A DNA stretch of 64,000 bases from Melghirimyces profundicolus (GTDB lineage Bacteria > Bacillota > Bacilli > Thermoactinomycetales > DSM-45169). Positions 35,876 through 43,640 of this stretch are shown one piece after another. The DNA is taken from the NCBI RefSeq assembly GCF_003054245.1, contig NZ_QBKR01000002.1, forward strand, positions 179,486-243,485, given 5' to 3'. The position numbers were made by a program, and so were the translations under genes. How positions within the stretch are numbered: position 1 is the first letter of the stretch; the number at the start of each line of letters is the position of its first letter. Under the pieces are notes generated by a model, which was not told where the DNA came from, made no database searches, and saw only the letters and a program-made list of their open reading frames with translations.

Positions 35876-36981
35876 TGAGTACCGGTACCCTTTTTAACCA
35901 TGAACAACCCCTGCAGCCATGGTTTTGGGCGGTTCTGGTGAACCGGCTCCAAATCGGCTACTTCCTACTGATTCTGCCGAAGATATTGGTCTATCCTTAT
36001 ATGCTATGGGTCATTTTAATGGTGGGACTGGTGTCTTCCCTCAATTTGCATTTGATCGGCAAGTGCCTGGCCATTCACGATGGGTTTATGAAAGGTGTCT
36101 GGTTGCGCGTGTGGATGGTCCCCGCCATCGGGATCCTCTTGTTGAAAATGACCCTTATTGTCAGAGGGTATGCCGGAGTGGTGCATCAGTTTTTATTTCC
36201 ATCGATCGGCATCTCAGCATTTATCGTCCTGATGTTGGTTGCCGCCCTTTATCTGGCAAAACACGGGATGACGACGGTGCTCCATTTTTGTGTGATCGCC
36301 TTTCTCGCTTCGGTTTGGGCTACAATCTTGTACGGTTTTTTAGCGATGCCGCCGGAAGCCCACTATTCATACCTGTACCCGCTGATCCCCTTCCAATGGC
36401 CCTCCAATGGGTTCGAGTCCCTGTTGAGTGTATGGTCCGCGTTTGCCGGGCCGGAATATCTCATTGTGCTAGGACCGTGGTCAGGCGGTAAACGCCTGAC
36501 GAAATACTTGCTGGCGGGTCATGTTTTTTCGATCCTCGAATATACCTATCTTTTTTTCGTGTCGTTGGTATTTCTCGGTTCTCCTTACTTAAAAACCGTC
36601 GAATTTCCGGTTTTTAATCTCCTTCGTTATGTCCAGCTCCCATTTTTTGAACGCTTGGAAATGATCGTCATTCCCGCTTACATGACTCCCCTTATACTGA
36701 TTATTTCTCTGCTGCTGCTTTATTTGTATGGAGCCCTTCGAATTCTTTTAAACCGGAATCGAAAACCCGCGCATACCAGAGGACTTTTCATGGTCTCTCT
36801 CGCCGTGGCAGGTTATTTGCTGATGGTTGATCGTTGGCTTTGGACCACGGAGATCCACAGGCGGATGTGGGAACAGGCGCAAATGTACGTCGTCGGAGCA
36901 ACCTTTGCATTGGCTCCCGCGCTCTTTCTCGGGTATTATGCCATGCAATCCAGGAGGCGGAGAAATGAAAAAACTGGGTAA
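35875..36981 (+). CDS. Spore germination receptor B subunit (amino acid permease-like)
   Basis: A 368-residue integral membrane protein with about 10 helices, of the APC-superfamily spore permease group (GerAB/GerBB/GerKB). It probably holds the germinant-binding pocket. Its ATG overlaps the A subunit stop by one base (TGATG), so translation is coupled. Confidence 0.9.
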   Translation: MSTGTLFNHEQPLQPWFWAVLVNRLQIGYFLLILPKILVYPYMLWVILMVGLVSSLNLHLIGKCLAIHDGFMKGVWLRVWMVPAIGILLLKMTLIVRGYAGVVHQFLFPSIGISAFIVLMLVAALYLAKHGMTTVLHFCVIAFLASVWATILYGFLAMPPEAHYSYLYPLIPFQWPSNGFESLLSVWSAFAGPEYLIVLGPWSGGKRLTKYLLAGHVFSILEYTYLFFVSLVFLGSPYLKTVEFPVFNLLRYVQLPFFERLEMIVIPAYMTPLILIISLLLLYLYGALRILLNRNRKPAHTRGLFMVSLAVAGYLLMVDRWLWTTEIHRRMWEQAQMYVVGATFALAPALFLGYYAMQSRRRRNEKTG

Positions 36982-38044
36982 GGGATTGCTGATCGTCTCG
37001 ATGGTGATCTCGTTGACCGGATGTTCCTGGGGGGTAAAATCAAATATCATTGAGGAGATTTCACCGACGATCCTGAAATACATCGACCGGGAGCCGGATG
37101 GGCAATTGAAAGTGTCGACGCTCATCCCGCCCCTGCGCAAAGAAAAGAAACGGGTGATCACGGAAAAGGCGCGACTGGAAAAGGAAGCAAGAAATGAGAT
37201 CAGTCAGAAATACTACCGCGAGCTGAAAAGCGGACAGTTGCGCATGCTCTTCCTTTCCAAGAGACTGGCCCGAACCGATATCTTACCTATATTAAACACA
37301 TGGATGCTCGATCCTGAAATCTCCCACCGTCTTTACCTTGCCGTGGTGGAGGGGGATTTTGTTTCCTTCCTGCACCATCAGCTTCAAGTACAGGAACTGA
37401 TCGATTTCAATTTATATCAGATGTTTTCCCACTATGAGCAGCAAGGGGAAATCAACGTGACCAATCTGCACCGGTTTATGGAAGCTTATTTTTCCCCCTA
37501 TGCGGATTCAATGGTGCCGCTGTTCACATTGAAAGATAACGAGTTAACGTATAAAGGGACGGCCCTTTTTCGGGAAGGAAAAATGGTGGGCGAAATCACG
37601 TCCCTCGACGACATCCTCTTCCAAATGCTCTCTCATAAAAACTGGTTCCAAAAAACGCTTCCGCTTCCGGAACAGGGGATAATTTTGGGTTCCTTGTACA
37701 CGGAATCAAAGGTGACGGCTCCTCCTTCAGGCGATGTGAAGATTCAAGTCGGATTAAAAGGGAAAGTGGATGAATATCAAGGCAAGCGGAACTTGAACCA
37801 ATCCAAAGAGGTGAAACAATTGACAAGGGAATTGGAATCGGTGCTGGAACAGAAAATCACCCGCATTATGCATCAACTGCAACAATGGAGAGTCGATCCG
37901 CTTCGGGTTGGAGAACGAACCCTGGGCCCCCTTTCACAGCCTTATAGTGAAAAATCATGGAAAGCGGCATGGCCGGACAAGCGGATCGATGTGAAAGTCC
38001 GATTGCAACTGGAAAGTCTGGGGTTGTTGGAGCTCACAAAATAG
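36965..38044 (+). CDS. Spore germination receptor C subunit, lipoprotein
   Basis: A 359-residue lipoprotein with signal peptide ending ISLTGC (Cys about 20), matching the GerAC family. It ends with the amphipathic C-terminal domain. AGGAGG lies 6 bases before the ATG, and the gene overlaps the end of the B subunit by 17 bases. It completes the receptor operon. The N-terminal half contains a highly charged Lys/Glu region (about 60-90). Confidence 0.9.
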   Translation: MKKLGKGLLIVSMVISLTGCSWGVKSNIIEEISPTILKYIDREPDGQLKVSTLIPPLRKEKKRVITEKARLEKEARNEISQKYYRELKSGQLRMLFLSKRLARTDILPILNTWMLDPEISHRLYLAVVEGDFVSFLHHQLQVQELIDFNLYQMFSHYEQQGEINVTNLHRFMEAYFSPYADSMVPLFTLKDNELTYKGTALFREGKMVGEITSLDDILFQMLSHKNWFQKTLPLPEQGIILGSLYTESKVTAPPSGDVKIQVGLKGKVDEYQGKRNLNQSKEVKQLTRELESVLEQKITRIMHQLQQWRVDPLRVGERTLGPLSQPYSEKSWKAAWPDKRIDVKVRLQLESLGLLELTK

Positions 38045-38105
38045 ACGTCTCAATCATTTGACTCGACAGGGGGATTGGGCCGTGTCCGGGGCTGCGGAAA
38101 ATACA

Positions 38106-38143
38106 AGCCCGGTCCTCTTTGCATAAGGGGACCGGGTTCTTTC
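38106..38143 (+). terminator. Terminator of the ger operon
   Basis: CCCGGTCC (38108-38115) pairs with GGACCGGG (38129-38136), followed by TTCTTTC. It lies about 65 bases after the C subunit stop. Confidence 0.8.
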
Positions 38144-38170
38144 ATGGTTCGCTTTACCAACCCATCCAAC

Positions 38171-38506
38171 TCAAAGCGGCTTGTTGGATAAATATTGTTT
38201 CAACTCATGTATCTCTTTCTCAAGTCGTTGCACGCTTTCTTCAAGGTGGGCAGGGCCGGATGACGAACCGTTCCGGTTCAGCCTCCACCTTTGGATCCGC
38301 TCAAACAGCAACAGCAGGCTCGGATCCTGAATGATCGTATCCATCACTGCGTCTTCAAAGGTTTCCTTATAACCGGTCATCCCATGATCTCTTCCGTTTA
38401 ACAAATGCTCTTCCAAAAGTCGGGCGATTTCACGGTTGTTCGGTCCCCCGCTTTGCTGGTAAAACGCCTGAATCCGTTCTTCCATCGTCCGTTTTTCCGT
38501 TCCCAT
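38171..38506 (-). CDS. Small coiled-coil protein of unknown function
   Basis: A 111-residue hydrophilic protein. The C-terminal third is predicted coiled coil (HLEESVQRLEKEIHELKQYL), and no membrane segment is seen. I recognise no family. It is the last gene of the SCP-2/R2lox/AarF operon, 21 bases after the AarF-type gene, so it may serve the same pathway. The ATG follows a weak GGAGGGATCGG site. Confidence 0.65.
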   Translation of the reverse strand: MGTEKRTMEERIQAFYQQSGGPNNREIARLLEEHLLNGRDHGMTGYKETFEDAVMDTIIQDPSLLLLFERIQRWRLNRNGSSSGPAHLEESVQRLEKEIHELKQYLSNKPL

Positions 38507-38527
38507 CCGATCCCTCCATCCGGTTCG

Positions 38528-40270
38528 TTACGCTCGTTTGGAACGAACGACACGCCACAACACGTAAAGGGCCAGGACGGCGGAAGTCCATATCATCCCT
38601 TCCCCCAGCCAGCGAATCGACGGGGTCACTTTCATCGCCTCCGTACCGAAAGAAAGAAGCAAGGAAGAACCGATAAACAACCCGCTGGACACAAGGCCCA
38701 AGGTCAGCCGGTTGACCGATCGGTTGACAAACCGGTTTAATTCCTCGGGAATCCGGTGTTCAACGGGCATCTTCCAATCGTTCCAAACCAGTTTTTCCAG
38801 AATTTTGTTTACTCTCCGTGGAAACGTTCCGGCCAGTTTACCGACTTCCGTTATCAAGCCGGCATTGGCCCTGAAATTGAACCGGCGGGAGAGCCACCGA
38901 CGCAAAATCTGGACGTCAGCGGACTCCACTGCTGTATGATAACTGATTTCGGGACACAGCCATCGGGCCGACCCCTCCGCCGCGGAAAACCCCTTCGCCC
39001 ACAGCGCCAAGCCGTTCGGGATGCGGCAGTGGTTCCGCATCCCGATACTGATCAGCTGAATCAGCAAATGGCCCCAGTTGTACTGACTTCCCTGCTCGCT
39101 GTTCACATAGCGGATACACATCGTACGAAGTTCGTCTTTTAAACGGACCGGATCCGTGTACGGCGTCGGCTGAACCAAATCCAAAGCGGCTTCGGCCGCA
39201 TCTTCCGCTTGATTCACCCGGATATGCAAAAGCGCCCGGAAGATCGCCTCTGTGTGCAGGCTGTCCATGCGTCCAACCATGCCCCAGTCGATACCGATGA
39301 TCTTTTTGGTCCGACGGTCCACCATCAGGTTGGAGCCATGGGGATCAGCATGATAATACCCTTCCGAGAACGTTTTCACGTAATAGTGGGCCAGGTCGAT
39401 CATTCTCATGAAACGTTCTTCAAAGGTGAAAAAGTCGACGGGAAACTCTTTGAGATTCCATCCGTCGATGTATTCCATCACCAGAACACGACGGCTCGAA
39501 CGGTATACTTCCGGGACACCGATGGTTTCAAACTCCTCTGCAACCCGTTCGTGTTCCTGGATATTCCGGGCTTCCGTTCGCATATCCAGCTCATCCGTGG
39601 AGCTGCTGTAATAGTCGTCAATCAAACCCGGCAAATCAACTGAGGCGGCGACGGCGGGTGGAAGCCGTTTTTGCACGATTTTGGCGAATGTGCGGATGAT
39701 GGAAATGTCCGTCCGGAACAATTTTTCCACTGTGGGTCGAACGACTTTGACGGCACACTCCCGCCCATCTTTCAATTTTGCATGATAGACCTGGGCCAAG
39801 GAAGCGGAACCGATCGGTTCGGGTTGAATCCATTCAAAGGTGTCCAGCCCGATTTCATCCTCCAGTACCACAGCCATCCGAGAAAAAGGTTCGGCGGGAA
39901 CTTCATCCAACAGATCCGCCAATTCCGTTGTGACGGCGTCCGGAAGAAGTTCCTGACGGGTCACCAGCACTTGGCCCAATTTGATAAAGGTGGGCCCCAG
40001 TTCTTCGAAGGCCAAACGCAACCGACGTCCGATGTTACGCAACTTCTCCTCTTCGTCGCGGCTTCGGTTCTTGCGAAAAAGGCTCAAGTCTGCACGGTTG
40101 AACAGATGAATCAAGCCGTGTTTGGTCAGAATTTGAATCATCAGGCGGAAGCGTCTCTTGCGGGTGATCCGGTCGCACATCTTCTGAATCTCCCGACGCA
40201 ATTCTTCTTTATCCCTTTGCAGGATCCCCTCTTCACCGATATGCCATTTCTCGGCAGGCATGGAACCCAT
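38528..40270 (-). CDS. AarF/UbiB-family (ABC1) atypical kinase
   Basis: A 580-residue protein with the ABC1/UbiB kinase-like core: the invariant LGPTFIKLGQVLVTRQELLP (KxGQ motif), Ala-rich nucleotide loop EPIGSASLAQVYHAKL, AVKVVRP lysine, YHADPHGSNLMV catalytic loop and IGIDWGMVG (DFG equivalent). Two membrane helices close the C-terminus. UbiB-type proteins are ATPases that help lipid-like quinone precursors move between membrane and enzymes. This host should use menaquinone, so ubiquinone synthesis is unlikely. It follows the R2lox gene by 46 bases. The ATG after AAAGGGGGAAAGG is preferred to longer frames. Confidence 0.88.
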   Translation of the reverse strand: MGSMPAEKWHIGEEGILQRDKEELRREIQKMCDRITRKRRFRLMIQILTKHGLIHLFNRADLSLFRKNRSRDEEEKLRNIGRRLRLAFEELGPTFIKLGQVLVTRQELLPDAVTTELADLLDEVPAEPFSRMAVVLEDEIGLDTFEWIQPEPIGSASLAQVYHAKLKDGRECAVKVVRPTVEKLFRTDISIIRTFAKIVQKRLPPAVAASVDLPGLIDDYYSSSTDELDMRTEARNIQEHERVAEEFETIGVPEVYRSSRRVLVMEYIDGWNLKEFPVDFFTFEERFMRMIDLAHYYVKTFSEGYYHADPHGSNLMVDRRTKKIIGIDWGMVGRMDSLHTEAIFRALLHIRVNQAEDAAEAALDLVQPTPYTDPVRLKDELRTMCIRYVNSEQGSQYNWGHLLIQLISIGMRNHCRIPNGLALWAKGFSAAEGSARWLCPEISYHTAVESADVQILRRWLSRRFNFRANAGLITEVGKLAGTFPRRVNKILEKLVWNDWKMPVEHRIPEELNRFVNRSVNRLTLGLVSSGLFIGSSLLLSFGTEAMKVTPSIRWLGEGMIWTSAVLALYVLWRVVRSKRA

Positions 40271-40316
40271 ACCTTTCCCCCTTTCGGCCCCCTTGATGGC
40301 GGATGGTTCGGAAGAC

Positions 40317-41207
40317 TTACAGTAATTCTCCCATCTCTTCTTCCCGGGCTTGTTGGATGCTTTCCAGGGATTGATTGCGGGCCCGTTCCAGCACATCCAT
40401 CCGTGAACCGAATTGTTTCATGGCGGTTTGGATCATTTCGTTTTTATCCAACCCGAAGGGAAGTTCATCCACTTGACCGATGATATCCTGGACCACCCCG
40501 ATGGCGGGTTCCAGCAGCAATTCCATTCGTTTGCTGACCACATCCCAGAGATGATCGTGCTCTGCGATCAGACGGGAAAGGAGATACACGCCGTAACAGA
40601 TATGGCGGGATTCATCCCGTTTCAGATATTCAAACGCCTGCACGGTCCCCGGCATGATCCCCAATCGCTTATAGGAGGTAAAAGTGGCATGGTAGCCCGT
40701 TTCAGCCAACATCCCTTCGACGATCATGTTGTAAGTGACCGATGCCTCCGCCTGCGCTTCCGGGGAAGGATCGTGGGTCAGGCGATCCATCGCTTCCGGC
40801 AGGTATTCATAAAAAATCCGTTTGTAATTGTCACTGTGATAGATGGAGAGATCACCGGAGATCCCCAATTCATCCACCATCCTCCGGAAAATCTCGACGT
40901 GTTTGGCTTCTTCCCAGAGAAAAGTGGTCAAGAACATCTCCTCTTCCATCCGTCCCTCGTTGGAGATCACTTTAATGAGAGGAAGAAGATCTCTCGTGAC
41001 CGCTTCTTCTCCACCCAGGAAGACCGCGTTCAACCGGAGAGACATCTCCTTTTCAACTTCGTTGAAGTTGGCCCAATCCTTCTCATCCTGGGTGAAATCA
41101 ATATCCCTGGGGTTCCAGGTCCCCAGTTTTTTGGCTTTGTGATACAGCCGCATGGGCAAGATGGAATGATCCAATCCTTTTTCACTGGTTGTTTGCAACA
41201 CACGCAC
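40317..41207 (-). CDS. R2-like ligand-binding oxidase (R2lox, Mn/Fe)
   Basis: A 296-residue four-helix-bundle protein of the ferritin superfamily. It carries the R2lox ligand set: Glu 67, Glu 100 with His 103 (WEEAKH), Glu 164 (VEGM), Glu 199 with His 202 (RDESRH). Val 70 and Tyr 159 fall where Geobacillus R2lox forms its Val-Tyr ether cross-link. R2lox proteins assemble a Mn/Fe cofactor and bind a long-chain fatty acid; their physiological reaction is unknown. It is not the ribonucleotide reductase subunit: it is shorter and the radical tyrosine position is replaced. A GTG start after GGGGGA is used. It sits between an SCP-2 carrier and an AarF kinase gene. Confidence 0.9.
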   Translation of the reverse strand: MRVLQTTSEKGLDHSILPMRLYHKAKKLGTWNPRDIDFTQDEKDWANFNEVEKEMSLRLNAVFLGGEEAVTRDLLPLIKVISNEGRMEEEMFLTTFLWEEAKHVEIFRRMVDELGISGDLSIYHSDNYKRIFYEYLPEAMDRLTHDPSPEAQAEASVTYNMIVEGMLAETGYHATFTSYKRLGIMPGTVQAFEYLKRDESRHICYGVYLLSRLIAEHDHLWDVVSKRMELLLEPAIGVVQDIIGQVDELPFGLDKNEMIQTAMKQFGSRMDVLERARNQSLESIQQAREEEMGELL

Positions 41208-41262
41208 ATCGAATCCCCCGTTTCCCCGTTTTTATCGTGAACAACCAGAAATGTAAGCGATT

Positions 41263-41688
41263 TCAAAGCCCTTCGGGTATTTCCGTTTCCACCTTCATCG
41301 CCGTCTTCATCAGTTGCTGAGCCGCTTGCACGTGGCCGGTCAGTTCCGCCATATTTCCTTTGACCAATTTCAGCCTTCCGCGCATCAAGGTGGAAATCGG
41401 CTCCAACTGACCGTCAAAAAGCTGTTTCCATGTCGGGGGATCCCCGCAGATGACTGTGGGGGCCGATTCCAGATCCTCCCGTAAAGAAGCCCTTGCTTGT
41501 CGGCACTCCCCACGCCACAGGTCCAAATAGATCCAGCGATCTTCTTCCAATCCCACGGCTGGATCTTTCTCCACCATAAACACAATCGGGCCTTCCCAGG
41601 TTTGTGCCGCCTGCCGGTACTGAGGGTTTTCATTCAATTTTTTTTGGTACTCTTTCGCCCATTCCTCCGTAAAAGCCTCAAAAGCCAC
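41263..41688 (-). CDS. SCP-2 sterol/lipid carrier domain protein
   Basis: A 141-residue single-domain protein of the SCP-2 lipid-transfer family, with the central strands VFMVEKDPAVGLEEDRWIYLDLWRG replaced here only by summary, and the typical C-terminal segment LMRGRLKLVKGN...LMKTA. The fold is a hydrophobic tunnel that carries acyl chains or sterols. It opens the operon with R2lox and AarF, and so may deliver the lipid ligand. The GTG start follows GGGAGGGG. A promoter and palindrome lie just upstream. Confidence 0.85.
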   Translation of the reverse strand: MAFEAFTEEWAKEYQKKLNENPQYRQAAQTWEGPIVFMVEKDPAVGLEEDRWIYLDLWRGECRQARASLREDLESAPTVICGDPPTWKQLFDGQLEPISTLMRGRLKLVKGNMAELTGHVQAAQQLMKTAMKVETEIPEGL

Positions 41689-41709
41689 CCGATCCCCTCC
41701 CGGTTATTG

Positions 41710-41729
41710 ATACTAATACGTACTGGTAT
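41710..41729. promoter_or_regulatory. Palindrome over the SCP-2/R2lox promoter
   Basis: ATACTAATACGTACTGGTAT is a 20-bp imperfect palindrome centred on TACGTA. It starts at the -10 box and covers the transcription start, a common place for a TetR-type operator. No regulator gene lies next to it. Confidence 0.5.
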
Positions 41730-41757
41730 TTTAATTTATAATATTTAAATAAGTCAA
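41728..41757 (-). promoter_or_regulatory. Promoter of the SCP-2/R2lox/AarF operon
   Basis: TTGACT (41757-41752), an 18-base AT-rich spacer, and TAAAAT (41733-41728). Confidence 0.65.
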
Positions 41758-41776
41758 GTTATTTTGTATGTTCTTA

Positions 41777-41915
41777 CTGGAAACGTTGTGAAAAAGTGAA
41801 CGGCAGCATTTACCCAAAGCCGCTCCGGCTACACTCACAGAGCACAAGTCGCGCCTGGGTCGCTTGCGCTCCCCGGTCTCACTATGCTGTCCTGCAGAGA
41901 TGGTTGAACGCTCGA
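41777..41915. repeat. Dispersed intergenic repeat, copy 3 (about 139 bp)
   Basis: Starts CTGGAAACGTTGTGAAAAAG and ends GGTTGAACGCTC. It matches the first 120 or so bases of copy 2 with few changes (through TGTCCTGCAGAGATG) and then jumps to a degraded right terminus, so it is an internal deletion form. Confidence 0.8.
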
Positions 41916-41920
41916 AGACA

Positions 41921-41947
41921 AATGATAAAGCCGGGGGTTACCCCGGC
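41921..41947 (-). terminator. Terminator of the thiazole-peptide operon
   Basis: GCCGGGG pairs with CCCCGGC around 4 bases, followed by TTTATCATTT on the minus strand. It lies about 100 bases after the SagB-type gene. A weak plus-strand T-run is also present. Confidence 0.7.
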
Positions 41948-42049
41948 CTTCATTCAGGTGGAATCAAGTTTCATCTCCATTCCCCCTGCTTCGTTTATTT
42001 TTTTCAAACCGTGTCCCGATCGGTTCATCGTTGTCCTTCACCATCTCTC

Positions 42050-43618
42050 CTAACCGTGCAGACTTCCCTGCAGAACGGGGCGGGGACGGTGGGGGCCGAC
42101 GGGGATTTGGATCAGGGTCGTTTGGTTTTGCGGGGTCAAGCGGTAGAGATCATCGCACAGGTGCCCGTCGAATCCGAGGAGCGGATGGCCTCCCAGTCCG
42201 AGAGCGGTTGCCGCGAGCAGCAACCGTTGCAGGAGCATCCCTGCTTCCATCTGTTGGATCCGGTATCCCCTGAACCCCAACTCCCCGGTGAGATGGTCCC
42301 GTGCCCCGGTCACATGGAAGCAGAGGGGAACTTGGAACAGGTTGACATTATGGAGAGACATCCCCTGTTGCAGCCGGGCACGGTGATCCCCGGGCCGTAC
42401 AGGGAGCAACGCGTGGGCGGTGCCGTCGTATTCGTAAGCCCCGTCGGGGATGTTTTCCACCCCGTACAGACTGACCCTGAGGGTGAGACGGGAACCGACC
42501 TTCTCCACGTTCCCGTCCAAGTCATTCCGGCAGTGGAAGGAAGCCGTCGCCTCCCGGAGCAGCGTGGCCAGTTGGCGTTGACTCACCTTCCCCAGGACGA
42601 AATCCGTTCCCGGAGAAACCCGCTTCCGGCAAACTTCGCCCAAATCACGGACCGGCCGGTTGACGCGGGGCAGCGGAATTCCTTTGCTCTCGGGAGGAAT
42701 CCTTTTCTCCTCCCCGACTTGCCGGAACGCCGCCGTGGATTCCTGCATCGACGCCCCGTTCATACGGATCAGCATCGGTAGCTCCCGGACCCGTCCCGAC
42801 CGGACATGGTGATGATACGCAAGCGGTTCCAACTCCCCGCACAATTCCGTTTCGCTAAAGGGGCCGTCCCTGCCGCTTCCTTCCCCCAACCCGATCGGCT
42901 CCCTCGACAGCGGGATCACCGCGTACACGCTCTCCTCCGTTTCGGACAGCCCGAGCAAACGGTTGACTGCCCGGTCGAGAAATTGAAAACACACCCCCGC
43001 CTGGATCCCGGAACGCTCCGCCACCTCAAGGAACTGTCCGATCAGCACGCCGGTGTCCAGCCCCTGGAGGCGGTAAGCGAAGTTTCCGTACTTAAAGGCG
43101 TTCTTCCAGAACATCGTCGACAGGAACACCGCGCCGAAACACGACGACATCTCACAGCGGCGGCCCAGAGCCCGGGAGAGAAAGGAATCGAAATCGCCTT
43201 TTCGCAACAATACCAGCCGGTGGTGCGCCGGATCGTAATGGTAGACTCCGGAAGGCAGCTCCTCCAGTTTCAGATATACGTAGCATTCATTCGGATACAA
43301 AGCTCCGCCGGAAGGGATATACCGGCGGCACTGCACCCGCTCCGGGGCCGCTTCCGCGCTATCCCACACCCCGGCGGACTGGCAGCATTGCTGAAGCCCC
43401 GATGTGAACCACAGGAAATGGCCGAGCCCGCGAAGGTCGGGCTTGAGCGGCGCTCCCTTTTCCAGCGCCAGCGGCACTTCCGAAGAGAGGGGAAACGCAG
43501 GCAGACCCCGGTAGAGCTTATACGGGAGGGGGATGTCATCCCCATCCACCTCCCCGTTCGGGGATTGGATCCTGTCGATATCAAAATGAAGACAGTAAAG
43601 AAAATCCTTCAGATTCAT
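42050..43618 (-). CDS. SagB-type dehydrogenase with two nitroreductase-like domains
   Basis: A 522-residue protein with two SagB-type flavin domains in tandem. The first has RRYIPSGGALYPNECYVYL and LDTGVLIGQF; the second (about 330-510) has QQGMSLHNVNLFQVP and MEAGMLLQRLLLAATALGLGGHPLLGFD. SagB enzymes use FMN to oxidise thiazolines and oxazolines to thiazoles and oxazoles in modified peptides. Single-domain SagB is about 200-300 residues; the tandem form is usual in heterocycloanthracin-type clusters. It starts 22 bases after the YcaO gene. Confidence 0.88.
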   Translation of the reverse strand: MNLKDFLYCLHFDIDRIQSPNGEVDGDDIPLPYKLYRGLPAFPLSSEVPLALEKGAPLKPDLRGLGHFLWFTSGLQQCCQSAGVWDSAEAAPERVQCRRYIPSGGALYPNECYVYLKLEELPSGVYHYDPAHHRLVLLRKGDFDSFLSRALGRRCEMSSCFGAVFLSTMFWKNAFKYGNFAYRLQGLDTGVLIGQFLEVAERSGIQAGVCFQFLDRAVNRLLGLSETEESVYAVIPLSREPIGLGEGSGRDGPFSETELCGELEPLAYHHHVRSGRVRELPMLIRMNGASMQESTAAFRQVGEEKRIPPESKGIPLPRVNRPVRDLGEVCRKRVSPGTDFVLGKVSQRQLATLLREATASFHCRNDLDGNVEKVGSRLTLRVSLYGVENIPDGAYEYDGTAHALLPVRPGDHRARLQQGMSLHNVNLFQVPLCFHVTGARDHLTGELGFRGYRIQQMEAGMLLQRLLLAATALGLGGHPLLGFDGHLCDDLYRLTPQNQTTLIQIPVGPHRPRPVLQGSLHG

Positions 43619-43640
43619 TCTTCTCCCTCCCGGTGGGCGT

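Noticed and set aside
40317..41207. Ribonucleotide reductase small subunit
   Set aside because: Length, ligand spacing and the conserved Val-Tyr pair fit R2lox, and no large subunit gene is near.
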